Assembly (NCBI RefSeq): GCF_003013395.1
Contig: NZ_PXZM01000039.1
Span: 1-64,000 of the forward strand
Reading direction: 5' to 3'
Length of the DNA: 64,000 nt
Origin: Brevibacillus fortis
Lineage (GTDB): Bacteria > Bacillota > Bacilli > Brevibacillales > Brevibacillaceae
Below, piece by piece: positions 52,435 to 61,900 of this stretch. Position 1 is the stretch's first letter. Every line of letters starts with the position of its first letter. Made by a program: the position numbers and the translations under genes. The notes under the pieces were generated by a model. The model did not search any database, was not told where the DNA came from, and saw only the letters and a program-made list of their open reading frames with translations.

Positions 52435-53211
52435 ATGAACGCGATCGAACTGAATCAAGCGCTACAAATGTATGTGAGGACAGAGACCTTTCCTGTGGGA
52501 GTTAGCATCCGAAAAGAAGAAGCCGCTCTGCCGTCCAAGGCAAAGCGACCTGTACGTGATCTTGGTTATCCCATTACCATTTGCCAAGCAGTCGGTTTTT
52601 CACGGCGTTACGGCTGGAGTATTGCGATGAATGGAGCCGATCTGTCCTGTCCAATCGCGCAGGTGGCTTTTGGCTATGAAGAGCAACCGGTCTTTTATAC
52701 AGAGGGTCATCTCGCCTGTGGGATGTACACAGATTCATTGGAAAATGGGGTGAAAAGTGAGCTGGATGTCCCGAAATTTTCCGCAGAAGAAAGCGGGTAC
52801 TACGTGTCGTTTCCGCTGGAGCGGGCAGAGATCGAGCCAGATGTCGTCGTGATTTATGGCAATGCGGCACAGGTCATGCGATTGGTTGCGGGGATGCTGT
52901 ACCAGCGCGGTGGATCGATTCCGTCCACCTTTTCCAGTCGGGCAGACTGTGCGGACATCGCAATCAAGCCGATCCAGACGGGACAGCCGCAAGTGATCGT
53001 ACCGTGTTACGGCGACAGATTGTTTGCCCAGACACAGGATCACGAGATGGCTTTCAGCTTTCATTTTCGCGATGCCGCCGAGCTTGTGGAGGGATTAGTG
53101 GGAACGCAAAAAGGCGGAATCCGCTATCCGATCCCGTCCTTCTTGCGCTATCAAGCAGAGTTTCCGCCGACCTATCAAAAGCTTGCGGGTATGTTTGGAG
53201 AAAAAAACTAG
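52435..53211 (+). CDS. DUF169-family protein
   Basis: About 258 aa of the DUF169 family, opening with ELNQALQMYVRTETFPVGVSI, with Cys residues in TICQAVGFSRRYGW, LSCPIAQ and ACGMYTD that recur in the family and may bind metal or a cofactor. ATG 52435 is preferred over the longer start at 52348 because the family begins here and GAGGGGG precedes it. The reaction is unknown. It stands alone. Confidence 0.7.
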   Translation: MNAIELNQALQMYVRTETFPVGVSIRKEEAALPSKAKRPVRDLGYPITICQAVGFSRRYGWSIAMNGADLSCPIAQVAFGYEEQPVFYTEGHLACGMYTDSLENGVKSELDVPKFSAEESGYYVSFPLERAEIEPDVVVIYGNAAQVMRLVAGMLYQRGGSIPSTFSSRADCADIAIKPIQTGQPQVIVPCYGDRLFAQTQDHEMAFSFHFRDAAELVEGLVGTQKGGIRYPIPSFLRYQAEFPPTYQKLAGMFGEKN

Positions 53212-53729
53212 CCTTTCAGTCGGTTGAGCTGGAGCAGGTGATGGCGATAGTGCATTTCTATGACGACAAACCATTCCTTTGCGGTTAGTAGACCGAAGGC
53301 AGGGTGAGCCACCGTGTGATGCGCAGGAATTTCGCCCAGAATCGGTTCCAGCTCTTTCATCTGTGTAAGTACGTGGATGAGTCCATCACGCAATTGTTCC
53401 TTGCTCTCTGGTTGTGCAGGTGTGTATTCCGGGGAGGCAGGGACTTTCACGCGAACGGGAGGCAAGGAGCCTTGGGCAAATACCGCCTGCCCGATCTCGG
53501 ATTTTTCGGTACCCGCTTCTGAGACAGCAGGACCTCCCTGTCTACATTTCTCGATACTTCCGAGTTGCATATAGCGGGCAGATTGGATCAAGTGAAGGTA
53601 CATTTGGCCGATCGACCATTCCTCATCATTTGGTTTTTGCAAGAGTTGTTCCATGGTGAAGCCTTCTAATTCGTGCAAGTAGTGGTTTGTCACGTCTTCA
53701 AATTTGTTCACGATTTCTTTTGCATTCAT
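53208..53729 (-). CDS. DinB-family protein
   Basis: A 173-aa four-helix protein of the DinB/YfiT-like superfamily. Candidate metal-binding histidines lie in MYLHLIQSARY and EMHYRHHLLQL. Members include thiol transferases and damage-induced proteins; the particular role here is unknown. It converges with the DUF169 gene, and the last 4 nt overlap. Confidence 0.75.
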   Translation of the reverse strand: MNAKEIVNKFEDVTNHYLHELEGFTMEQLLQKPNDEEWSIGQMYLHLIQSARYMQLGSIEKCRQGGPAVSEAGTEKSEIGQAVFAQGSLPPVRVKVPASPEYTPAQPESKEQLRDGLIHVLTQMKELEPILGEIPAHHTVAHPAFGLLTAKEWFVVIEMHYRHHLLQLNRLKG

Positions 53730-53883
53730 GGGTGAATCAGCTCCTCTTTGTTTTTTTGCTTAGATCATACGAAAACTTCTATCGAGGCTTGCTCAAGGAT
53801 GAGCGACCGCGTATTAGCGGAATGTTTTCCGTAATATCGGGAAGAAACCCGAAGAAGTTATACTTACCGATATTATAAAAAAC

Positions 53884-53911
53884 CGCTACTGACAGCAGTA
53901 TGTCAGTAGCG
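53884..53911 (-). terminator. Rho-independent terminator of the WYL regulator
   Basis: CGCTACTGACA (53884-53894) pairs perfectly with TGTCAGTAGCG (53901-53911). On the minus strand it is followed by GTTTTTTATAA. It overlaps the last codons of the gene. The same gap also holds a 9-bp repeat, TAATATCGG (53832-53840) with CCGATATTA (53867-53875). Confidence 0.75.
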
Positions 53912-54850
53912 CTCAAATAATTTTTTGGCTTCTTCGCGAATTCGGCTACGCAAGGATTCAGGCGTAAGAACAACCGCCTCCGCCCCCAACCCAAGTATCC
54001 AAGACAATATTTCTTCGATTTGTCTGACGCGCAGTCTGACAAGAAAGCCGTCCGGATGCTCCGCTATCTCTTCTATATAATAATAGCCCGATTCTTTTAC
54101 CCGATCAGCAATAGCTGTACTGATTACGATCTGTACCTCCAGGGACCGATCTTCGAGAGGCTTGTAATCATCAAAATTGAAATGGTCAGGGAGGATAAAG
54201 CGGTCTTCCAATACAATCAGTCCGCTCATGCGTGACAGTCGGAATCGGCGAATATCCTGTCGCAGGTCGCAATGACCGAGTAGTATCCAAGAACCCCGAA
54301 CCAGCACCAGACCATATGGAGCAACGTCACGCACCGTTTCACGATTTTCACCCTCCCCAGGTGTGCCTCTCCGATAGCGGAACCGCACCTTTCGCTTATT
54401 GATGATTGCATCGTGGAGGAGTTGTGCATGCGCTTTTTCCTGCTCGCGCTGATTGTTCGCTCCAGGGCTTAAGAGGCGAAAGGTTGAACGGATACGGCTC
54501 GCTTGTTCGCCTACATCCGCAGACAGGATCGCTTCTACTTTACGCTGTACCGCTCTTGCGCTGTTTCCAAAATTTTGGTCAAATGCTTGCTCGACCAAGT
54601 CTGCTCCGATCAAGAGTGCAACGGCTTCTTCTACCGAAAAACTGACGGGTGGCAGGAAATACCCTTCCATTAACGAGTAGCCCTGACCCGGTGCCCCAAC
54701 GATGGGGACGCCTGCTTCACTTAGCGCCTGCATATCACGATAAATCGTCCGGACACTCGTTTCGAAGGTCGCGGCCAAATCTTCTGCGCGTATCGTATCT
54801 TTGCGCTGCAGCTCTAGAACGATTGCCAACAAACGGTCTGTTTTATTCAT
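53903..54850 (-). CDS. HTH-WYL transcriptional regulator (YafY-like)
   Basis: A 315-aa regulator with an N-terminal winged helix (about 1-60; FETSVRTIYRDMQALSEAGVPI) and a WYL ligand-sensing domain (about 140-230) in RFRYRRGTPGEG and APYGLVLVRGSW. A C-terminal extension follows. It is divergent from the VanY-like gene 138 nt away and could control it, by position only. AGGAGG lies upstream of the start. Confidence 0.85.
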   Translation of the reverse strand: MNKTDRLLAIVLELQRKDTIRAEDLAATFETSVRTIYRDMQALSEAGVPIVGAPGQGYSLMEGYFLPPVSFSVEEAVALLIGADLVEQAFDQNFGNSARAVQRKVEAILSADVGEQASRIRSTFRLLSPGANNQREQEKAHAQLLHDAIINKRKVRFRYRRGTPGEGENRETVRDVAPYGLVLVRGSWILLGHCDLRQDIRRFRLSRMSGLIVLEDRFILPDHFNFDDYKPLEDRSLEVQIVISTAIADRVKESGYYYIEEIAEHPDGFLVRLRVRQIEEILSWILGLGAEAVVLTPESLRSRIREEAKKLFERY

Positions 54851-54988
54851 GCTGCTGACCTCCTTTCCATCAAGCTAGCAACTTAATAAAAATGAATGGA
54901 CATCTTTATAAATATTTTATATTTACCCTACTTTTTATTTTAACAGTTTTCCCTATCCTACATGTGTAAGTGAAGGAGGGAACTGTAA

Positions 54989-55852
54989 TTGAAAAAGAGG
55001 GTTTTTTGGCTTGTCATTCTCTTGCTGTTTGGATATATCCTGATTCAAAAAATAGCAGATGGACCACCTAATGTTGGGGGACATATTGACACGTTGGGAG
55101 AGGCTACTGAGGTGGAGCAACAATCGATACAAATAACAAAAGATCAAATTTATCAGGGAGACCTTCTCTTGGTCAATAAAGAGTATCCGGTTCATGAGGC
55201 AGGGGTAAAAAATGATGTGGTTCGGTTATCTGAGCATGAAGAACTGTTACAAGGCTATCGTTTGCTCGATCACAGAATCGAAGTGTCAGAGCGTGTAGCC
55301 AAAGTATTTTTGGAGATGGTCGAAGATGCGCAGCAAGATAATGTGAGCCACTTTATCCTGAACAGCGGTTATCGAGGCAAGGAAGAACAAGATCAGCTGT
55401 ATGCAGAAATGGGACCTGATTACGCGCTGCCGAGCGGTTACAGCGAACATAACGTAGGTTCCGCTCTTGATATTGGATCGACGCAAATGAAAATGGAGCA
55501 TGCTCCTGAGGGCAAATGGCTGGCAGATAACTCGTGGAAGTACGGTTTTATTTTGCGTTACCCAAAGGACAAGATAGCCATTACAGGAACGGCATACGAG
55601 CCTTGGCACTTCCGGTATGTCGGCTTGCCGCATAGCGCGATCATGAAGCAGAATAACTTTTCGCTGGAAGAATATCTGGATTACGTAAAAGACAAAAGAA
55701 GTATCTCCATGACAAGCAATGGGAAGATCTATGAAATTAACTACTACCCTGTCGATCAAGAGATGCCGATCAAAGTACCGATGACTAGCAACTATGTGAT
55801 TTCTGGCGACAACATGGGCGGTGTGATTGTAACCAGCTACGTGAACAAATAA
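54989..55852 (+). CDS. vanY: VanY-like D-Ala-D-Ala carboxypeptidase
   Basis: A 287-aa membrane-anchored M15B peptidase (TM about 5-22). Zinc ligands appear in SEHNVGSALDIG (His and Asp) and EPWHFRYVG (His), with the SGYRGKEEQ motif. It removes the terminal D-Ala from peptidoglycan precursors. The TTG start has GAAGGAGGG upstream. The C-terminal 55 residues (ending ISGDNMGGVIVTS) form a small beta domain that recurs in the VanXY-like protein at 56926. It is the first gene of the Van-type operon. Confidence 0.85.
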   Translation: MKKRVFWLVILLLFGYILIQKIADGPPNVGGHIDTLGEATEVEQQSIQITKDQIYQGDLLLVNKEYPVHEAGVKNDVVRLSEHEELLQGYRLLDHRIEVSERVAKVFLEMVEDAQQDNVSHFILNSGYRGKEEQDQLYAEMGPDYALPSGYSEHNVGSALDIGSTQMKMEHAPEGKWLADNSWKYGFILRYPKDKIAITGTAYEPWHFRYVGLPHSAIMKQNNFSLEEYLDYVKDKRSISMTSNGKIYEINYYPVDQEMPIKVPMTSNYVISGDNMGGVIVTSYVNK

Positions 55853-55869
55853 CAGAGGGAGTGAATGAT

Positions 55870-56922
55870 ATGAAGAAATTGACTGTAGCGATTTTGTTTG
55901 GAGGATGTTCCTCGGAGTATGAAGTATCTCTTAAATCTGCGAGTTCGGTGCTGGAGAGTTTGTGTCTGGAAAAGTATGAGGTGATTTTGCTAGGAATTAC
56001 GAGGGAAGGGCAATGGCTGCGATATACCGGCAACATCGAAAGTATTCGGAATGACAGTTGGCATCAAAGTGAGAAGTGCGTGCCTGCTTTTCTCTCTCCT
56101 TGCAGACAGGTGCGGGGAATAGTTGCACAGGAGAACGGTGCCATGACGGTCACAACGGTTGATGTGGTGTTCCCGATTTTGCATGGCAAAAACGGAGAGG
56201 ATGGAACGGTGCAAGGACTGTTGGAGCTCGCCGGAATTCCGTTTGTCGGTTGTCACACGCTATCCTCTGCGATTTGTATGGACAAGGATATCGCGCACAC
56301 GCTGGCGGAAAGCTCCGGTGTAAAAACGCCAAGATCCGTTACCGTTTATCAAAATACTGCGCTTGCAACGGTTCAATCTGCCACCGAAGAACTGGGATTC
56401 CCTTTGTATGTCAAACCTGCAAAGGCAGGGTCTTCGATTGGGATTACAAAAGCATACAACACGCAAGAATTGGTTTTCGGTATAGAAAACGCCCTTCTGC
56501 ATGATGACAAAGTAGTCATCGAGGAAAACATCGCGGGATTTGAGGTAGGCTGTGCGGTACTAGGAAATCGTGAGGTCATTGTGGGAGAAGTGGATGAAAT
56601 CGAATTACTCCAGGGTTTCTTCAATTACACGGAAAAGTATTCATTGGAGACTGCCCACATCCATGTCCCAGCAAGAATTGACGAAGAACTCGCTCATAAA
56701 ATCAAGCAAACAGCCACCCATCTCTATCAGGCTTTGGGCTGTCGTGGCTTCGCTCGCGTGGATATGTTTGTCACACCAGACGGAGACATTGTGTTTAACG
56801 AAGTGAATACGATCCCCGGCTTTACCTCGAAAAGCAGGTATCCAAGCATGCTGCGTGCAGCGGGAATTTCCTATAAAGAGCTTCTTGATACGTTGATTAT
56901 GCTAGCGTTGGAGGAGGACTAA
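55870..56922 (+). CDS. vanG: D-Ala-D-Ser ligase, VanG-like
   Basis: A 350-aa ATP-grasp ligase. HGKNGEDGTVQG, the CDKD-type CMDKD motif, KPAKAGSSIGI and FNEVNTIPGFT are all present. The omega loop reads YTEKY, as in VanC/E/G and Ddl, not the VanA/B type, so D-Ala or D-Ser rather than D-lactate is expected. The serine racemase and VanXY genes downstream point to D-Ala-D-Ser. Overall residue pattern is closest to VanG from memory. Start ATG 55870 with GAGGGAG upstream is preferred over GTG 55861. Confidence 0.85.
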   Translation: MKKLTVAILFGGCSSEYEVSLKSASSVLESLCLEKYEVILLGITREGQWLRYTGNIESIRNDSWHQSEKCVPAFLSPCRQVRGIVAQENGAMTVTTVDVVFPILHGKNGEDGTVQGLLELAGIPFVGCHTLSSAICMDKDIAHTLAESSGVKTPRSVTVYQNTALATVQSATEELGFPLYVKPAKAGSSIGITKAYNTQELVFGIENALLHDDKVVIEENIAGFEVGCAVLGNREVIVGEVDEIELLQGFFNYTEKYSLETAHIHVPARIDEELAHKIKQTATHLYQALGCRGFARVDMFVTPDGDIVFNEVNTIPGFTSKSRYPSMLRAAGISYKELLDTLIMLALEED

Positions 56923-56925
56923 CCG

Positions 56926-57723
56926 ATGACACAACCTCACGTCTTTACGATTTCTTTGCACAGCGACAATCTACATCACGGCCATCTGATTTTGGTGAAT
57001 CGCCAGTACCCGATCCGCTGGCAAACAGACGACGGTATCCTACTGAACCGCATGCGGCTAATTGACGGAGCACACAACAATATGATGCTGGAAAAAACGG
57101 CTGCGAAGATGTTTGCCAAGCTATTGAAAGCCTGCAACGCCAAGCATGATATCGTACCTGTCAGTGGATTTCGCAGCAAGTCCGAACAAACGGATATCTA
57201 TGATCAATCCTTGCTCGAAAATGGAGAGGTGTTTACTAGTCAATATGTAGCGCGTCCGAATGAAAGCGAGCATCAGACAGGGCTTGCGATAGATGTAGGG
57301 GAGAAGAAGGAAGAGATCGATTTTATCTGCCCTTCTTTTCCTGATCATGGCGTATGCCGAATGTTTCAAGACCGTGCCAGTCACTATGGGTTTATCAAAC
57401 GCTACGACAAAGACAAGGAACAGCTGACAGGGATATCGGATGAGCCTTGGCATTTTCGGTATGTGGGCTATCCGCATGCTGTTTTGATGGAAAAGCTCCA
57501 GCTTTGTCTGGAAGAGTATATCGAGTATGTGAAAAACTACGAATTCCATCAGGAGCATTTGCTAGTGAATGATGAGAGTATTGAAATCTACTATGTAAAG
57601 GCTACCGATACTGTTACACACATCCCGGTTGTGGCTGGTGAGAGCTACGAAATATCGGGTAATAACGTGGATGGATTTATCGTTACGGTGTTTCATCAGG
57701 AGGCACGTAATGAATGTAGCTAA
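56926..57723 (+). CDS. vanXY: VanXY-like D,D-dipeptidase/carboxypeptidase
   Basis: A 265-aa M15B peptidase without signal peptide or TM helix. Zinc ligands are in SEHQTGLAIDVG and DEPWHFRYVG, with SGFRSKSEQTDIYD. It carries the same C-terminal beta domain (ISGNNVDGFIVTV) as the upstream VanY-like protein. Cytosolic VanXY enzymes destroy D-Ala-D-Ala and trim precursors so that D-Ala-D-Ser ends prevail. GGAGG precedes the ATG. Confidence 0.85.
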   Translation: MTQPHVFTISLHSDNLHHGHLILVNRQYPIRWQTDDGILLNRMRLIDGAHNNMMLEKTAAKMFAKLLKACNAKHDIVPVSGFRSKSEQTDIYDQSLLENGEVFTSQYVARPNESEHQTGLAIDVGEKKEEIDFICPSFPDHGVCRMFQDRASHYGFIKRYDKDKEQLTGISDEPWHFRYVGYPHAVLMEKLQLCLEEYIEYVKNYEFHQEHLLVNDESIEIYYVKATDTVTHIPVVAGESYEISGNNVDGFIVTVFHQEARNECS

Positions 57724-59863
57724 TGAAAAACAGTATGGAGGGCTGGATCAATTCCGCATCATTGCGGCGATTCTTGTCATCGCAATCCATACCTCTCCCC
57801 TGCTGTCCATGAACGAATGGGCTGATTTTACACTTACACGAACGATAGGCAGGGTAGCAGTTCCGTTTTTCTTTATGTGCACAGGATTTTTCTTCTTACA
57901 AAAGCTTGGCACAGATCACAACAGAAATGCGTATTTGCTGAAGCCGTTTTTATGGAAAGTAGGAAAGCTATATTTGCTTTCAATCCTTCTCTATCTTCCT
58001 GTGAATGTGTACGCAGGGTATTTTACAGATGGATTTACCGTATTTTCAGCGGTGAAAGATATCTTGTTTAACGGGACACTGTATCATCTGTGGTATTTCC
58101 CTGGTATCATGCTGGGGGTCTGTATCAGTACCTTTTTGTATACAAGACTATCTGCATGGAAAACGTTTTGGGTGACTTTGCTGTTGTATGGCATCGGGCT
58201 ATTGGGAGACAGCTACTTTGGCTTGGCACAGATGAATCCGTATGTAGACAGTATTTATCAATCGATGTTTACTCTGTTTGATTACACGCGAAACGGTATA
58301 TTTTTTGCCCCTGTGTTTATTGTCATGGGAGGGATGATTGCCAATACCCGCAGGCGGAAAAAGAAAAAGGTCGCACCGTATGCCATCGGGTTTGTTTTGT
58401 TCGGAAGCATGTTAGTCATAGAAGGCTTGCTTTTGCACGCTTTTCAGCTGCAACGCCATGACAGTATGTATATTTTTTTGATACCGTGCATGTATTTTCT
58501 ATTTCAACTGCTGTTGTTCTGGAAAGGCAGAAATCGCCCAGCCTTACGAAAGCTGAGCCTGTATGTTTATGTCATTCATCCGCTATGTATTGTGCTCATT
58601 CGCGCAGCGGCCAAAGTAACGGGACTGACAGGGCTGCTTGTTGAAAACAGCTTGGTGCATTTTACGCTGGTCACGGTGCTGTCGTTTGTTCTTTCTGTGA
58701 TAGCGATGAAGGTGATCCCGCGCTTTCGAGGTGGCAAACCAGATCAAACAGGACGAGCATGGGCGGATATCCATCTTCCTCATCTCCAGCATAATGTAAG
58801 GGAAATCCAGCGGGTTCTCCCGAAGGAATGTGCAGTGATGGCAGTCGTGAAGGCGCAGGCATATGGCCACGGCGGATGGCAAGTCGCGAGGTATTTAAAC
58901 AAGCTCGGGATTAATCACTTCGCTGTTGCCACAATCGATGAAGGAATCGAGCTCCGGAAGAAGGGCGTAAAAGGGGAGATTCTGGTGCTTGGCTATACCG
59001 ATGAGCGACGTATACGCCAAATCGCCCGTTTCAAACTGACGCAAACCATAGTAGATGACGAACATGCCAAAAAACTGAATGGTTACAACGTGAAAATCCC
59101 TGTTCATATCAAGATCGATACGGGGATGGGGAGACTCGGGGAATCTTGGGAACGCCCGGAAAAAATTGCGGCCATGTATCGATATAAAAATTTGCAGGTA
59201 GGCGGTACCTTTACGCATCTGAGTGTGGCTGACAGTTTGGAAGCTTCGGATATCGCATACACCAAAAATCAAATCGCCCGTTTCCAGAACGTGATCGAAC
59301 AGTTGAAAGATATGGGGATCGATCCACAGAAGCTACACGTTCAAAGCAGTTACGGTGTGCTGAATTATGGGGAGCTGCATTATGATTATGCTCGAATGGG
59401 GATAGCTCTCTACGGGATGTTGAGCAATCAGGGAGACACGGTAAAAGCAAGCGTCGACCTACGCCCTGTGTTATCACTGAAAGCAAGAGTTGTGCAGGTG
59501 AAACAGGTGGAAAAAGGAGCCGCCGTGGGCTATGGACGCGCCTACAGCGTGCAGCAAGACAGCAAGATCGCCATTGTATCCATCGGATATGCAGACGGGA
59601 TTCCGCGTATGCTGTCACAAGCGGAGGCTACTTGCCTGATCAGAGGAAAAAGGAGACCGATTATTGGCTTTGTCTGTATGGATCAACTGATTATAGATAT
59701 TACAGATATGGAAGAGGTGCAAGTGGGGGACGTTGTGACCTTTATCGGCATAGATCAAGACGAGAGTATCACTGCCGAGGAAATGGCCCAACAGTGCAAA
59801 ACCATTACGAACGAGCTGGTAAGCCGTTTAGGAGAACGTGTCAAAAGAGTCTACTTTGATTGA
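57710..59863 (+). CDS. vanT: VanT-like membrane serine racemase
   Basis: A 717-aa two-domain protein. The N-terminal half (about 1-335) is an acyltransferase-3-type membrane domain with about ten TM helices thought to take up L-serine. The C-terminal half (about 345-717) is an alanine-racemase fold with the PLP Lys in VVKAQAYGHG and a Tyr-containing VGYGRAYSV motif. It makes D-Ser for the ligase. ATG 57710 has GGAGG at 6 nt and overlaps the vanXY stop by 14 nt. Confidence 0.9.
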   Translation: MNVANEKQYGGLDQFRIIAAILVIAIHTSPLLSMNEWADFTLTRTIGRVAVPFFFMCTGFFFLQKLGTDHNRNAYLLKPFLWKVGKLYLLSILLYLPVNVYAGYFTDGFTVFSAVKDILFNGTLYHLWYFPGIMLGVCISTFLYTRLSAWKTFWVTLLLYGIGLLGDSYFGLAQMNPYVDSIYQSMFTLFDYTRNGIFFAPVFIVMGGMIANTRRRKKKKVAPYAIGFVLFGSMLVIEGLLLHAFQLQRHDSMYIFLIPCMYFLFQLLLFWKGRNRPALRKLSLYVYVIHPLCIVLIRAAAKVTGLTGLLVENSLVHFTLVTVLSFVLSVIAMKVIPRFRGGKPDQTGRAWADIHLPHLQHNVREIQRVLPKECAVMAVVKAQAYGHGGWQVARYLNKLGINHFAVATIDEGIELRKKGVKGEILVLGYTDERRIRQIARFKLTQTIVDDEHAKKLNGYNVKIPVHIKIDTGMGRLGESWERPEKIAAMYRYKNLQVGGTFTHLSVADSLEASDIAYTKNQIARFQNVIEQLKDMGIDPQKLHVQSSYGVLNYGELHYDYARMGIALYGMLSNQGDTVKASVDLRPVLSLKARVVQVKQVEKGAAVGYGRAYSVQQDSKIAIVSIGYADGIPRMLSQAEATCLIRGKRRPIIGFVCMDQLIIDITDMEEVQVGDVVTFIGIDQDESITAEEMAQQCKTITNELVSRLGERVKRVYFD

Positions 59864-59905
59864 TCCCTGGACGAAAAACAATATAGGGAGTGGTTCATTT
59901 TTTCC

Positions 59906-60997
59906 ATGATGAAGAGGAGACATAGCTTTCGTTCTAAAATGATTGAGCTTCTTGGGCTTGGCATGCTTCTCGCCGGTATCGTAACCTATCTGCTCTATAA
60001 AGTACTCCAGTTTTACTATCGGACGGAGGTCAAGTATGAAGAACCGCTTGCCCATGTTCGCCGTTACATCAGGGAGATAGGGGATATCAATTTCTTTTTG
60101 ATTGTCTTTGCTCCCATTGCGATCTTTTTTTTCTATCTCCTGACCGAACGGTATGCGGGCTACTTTCGGGAGATTTCCTCGGGTATTCATTATCTCGCCA
60201 GCGGAGACTTTACGCGGCATGTCCATATTCCAACTAATGACGAGTTCGCAGATATCGCGAAGGACATCAATCAGGCAAGCGATATGCTGCAAAAGGCGGT
60301 AGAAAGAGGAGATTTCGCCGAAAGCAGCAAGGATCAGCTTGTTTTGAATCTGGCCCACGATTTACGCACACCGCTGACATCCGTTCTGGGTTATCTGGAT
60401 TTCATTTTGCGAGATGAGCAGATGCCACAAGAACAAATGCGGCATTATGCGACGATTGCTTTTACCAAGTCACAACGATTGGAAAAGCTGATTGATGAGC
60501 TCTTCGAAATTACCAGAATGAATTACGGCATGGTCAACATCGAGCAAAAGGTCATGGATGTGAGTGAATTACTTGTCCAGTTAAATGAAGAGATGTATCC
60601 TTCCTTTGAGAAAAACGAGCTGGTCGCACGGTGTACGATTGCTGCTCAATTAGTGGTAGTGGGAGATGGAGAGCTACTGGCGCGAGTATTTGAGAACATC
60701 CTGACCAACGCGATACGCTATGGGGGCGATGGCCAATTTATCGATTTGAACGCTTATTGTGAGGGCGATGAAGTGGTTGTGCAAATCATGAATTACGGTG
60801 ACCAGATACCTGAGGAGGCGCTACCGCATATTTTTGACATGTTTTTTACGGGCGACAAAGCGCGAACTCATCAAGGGGGAGGAACAGGACTCGGCTTGTT
60901 TATTGTGAAAAATATCGTGGAGAAGCATCGGGGAACGATTTCTGTCCAAAGTGATCTACTTCGTACATGTTTTGAGGTGCGGTTGCCGTGTGGATGA
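59906..60997 (+). CDS. vanS: VanS-like sensor histidine kinase
   Basis: A 363-aa kinase with two TM helices (about 12-30 and 60-80) around a short external loop, a HAMP domain (about 85-135), H-box LAHDLRTPLTSVLGYL (His about 151), N-box ENILTNAIRYGG and G-boxes MNYGDQIPE and GGTGLGLFIV. It resembles VanS kinases of glycopeptide-resistance operons. It is last in the operon, and no VanR-type regulator gene is adjacent. Two alternative ATG codons occur at 59906 and 59909. Confidence 0.85.
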   Translation: MMKRRHSFRSKMIELLGLGMLLAGIVTYLLYKVLQFYYRTEVKYEEPLAHVRRYIREIGDINFFLIVFAPIAIFFFYLLTERYAGYFREISSGIHYLASGDFTRHVHIPTNDEFADIAKDINQASDMLQKAVERGDFAESSKDQLVLNLAHDLRTPLTSVLGYLDFILRDEQMPQEQMRHYATIAFTKSQRLEKLIDELFEITRMNYGMVNIEQKVMDVSELLVQLNEEMYPSFEKNELVARCTIAAQLVVVGDGELLARVFENILTNAIRYGGDGQFIDLNAYCEGDEVVVQIMNYGDQIPEEALPHIFDMFFTGDKARTHQGGGTGLGLFIVKNIVEKHRGTISVQSDLLRTCFEVRLPCG

Positions 60998-61066
60998 AAT
61001 GATGCCAAAGAGCAACTCTCGTACCAAATTCTATTCCAAGCAATAGGTATATAAACTTCTAGTACA

Positions 61067-61108
61067 AATACAAAAGTGGAGACGCTTCAACGTCTCCACT
61101 TTTGTATT
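61067..61108 (+). terminator. Strong terminator after the Van-type operon
   Basis: AATACAAAAGTGGAGACG (61067-61084) pairs perfectly with CGTCTCCACTTTTGTATT (61091-61108) around a 6-nt loop, an 18-bp stem. The rest of the 60998-61321 gap is AT-rich, presumably with the promoter of the next cassette, but I see no clear match. Confidence 0.8.
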
Positions 61109-61321
61109 GCAGATATTATCTATCAACTAAAAATGGAATTCCTAATTCATGGAGATCCACATTTTGAGTGACGTGCGCAACCATTTACCGAATTTTAATA
61201 GAATTCATATAAATATACCATAAACCAACCAAAAGAAGAATGCTATATTTAATTCTGATTATTTGGTAATATTTTCAATTAAATAAGTAATTTACAAATA
61301 AACGTAAAAAGAGGGATGTTT

Positions 61322-61885
61322 GTGAAAAAGATACCATTGAAAAAAGCGCTACAGTATGGGCTTGCAGCAATTTTATTGTCGACGCTTGCAATTGTTAGTA
61401 GCCCAACTGAAGCTGCTCGTACTACGGTGTCATTAAATGTCAAAGATGTTTCGCAGGCTGCTGGCAACTGGTGCTGGGCTGCAACTTCTGTTTCAATTTT
61501 AGACTATTTTAACGAAAGCGTTACTCAGCACGATTTTGTTGAATATGTTAAAGGTGAAGCAGTTAATAAGCCTGAAAATATGCGAAATACGAAGGATGGA
61601 ATTGAACATTTTGGGGTTAGTAGTAGCAGAGAGTATGATTCTATGTCTTGGAGTCGTACAGTTCGAGAGATCAATACTGATTCTCCAATTCTTGTCGCGA
61701 TTAAATGGAAGACCCAGGACATTGGTCATAATGTTGTCATTGATGGTTATATAAATGATTCCACAAGGTATGTTATGTATATGGATCCATGGGATGGTCA
61801 ACATTTTACTATGACTTATGATGCGTTCCTGAATAGTTCCAGACAAGAATGGGTTGACTCGTTGTATGGCTTCGAAACAAATTAA
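61322..61885 (+). CDS. Secreted papain/C39-like cysteine protease
   Basis: About 187 aa with a Sec signal peptide (about 1-30, ending near TEAA). Catalytic Cys is in AGNWCWAATSVSIL, with a His in GHNVVIDGY and Asp in MYMDPWDG, matching the papain-like C39/AvrRpt2-type fold. No propeptide is evident. The GTG at 61322 is chosen because GAGGG lies 6 nt upstream, whereas the ATG at 61316 directly abuts it. It is AT-rich relative to neighbours and pairs with the next gene. Confidence 0.78.
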   Translation: MKKIPLKKALQYGLAAILLSTLAIVSSPTEAARTTVSLNVKDVSQAAGNWCWAATSVSILDYFNESVTQHDFVEYVKGEAVNKPENMRNTKDGIEHFGVSSSREYDSMSWSRTVREINTDSPILVAIKWKTQDIGHNVVIDGYINDSTRYVMYMDPWDGQHFTMTYDAFLNSSRQEWVDSLYGFETN

Positions 61886-61900
61886 CTTTGGGGGTTAGTT

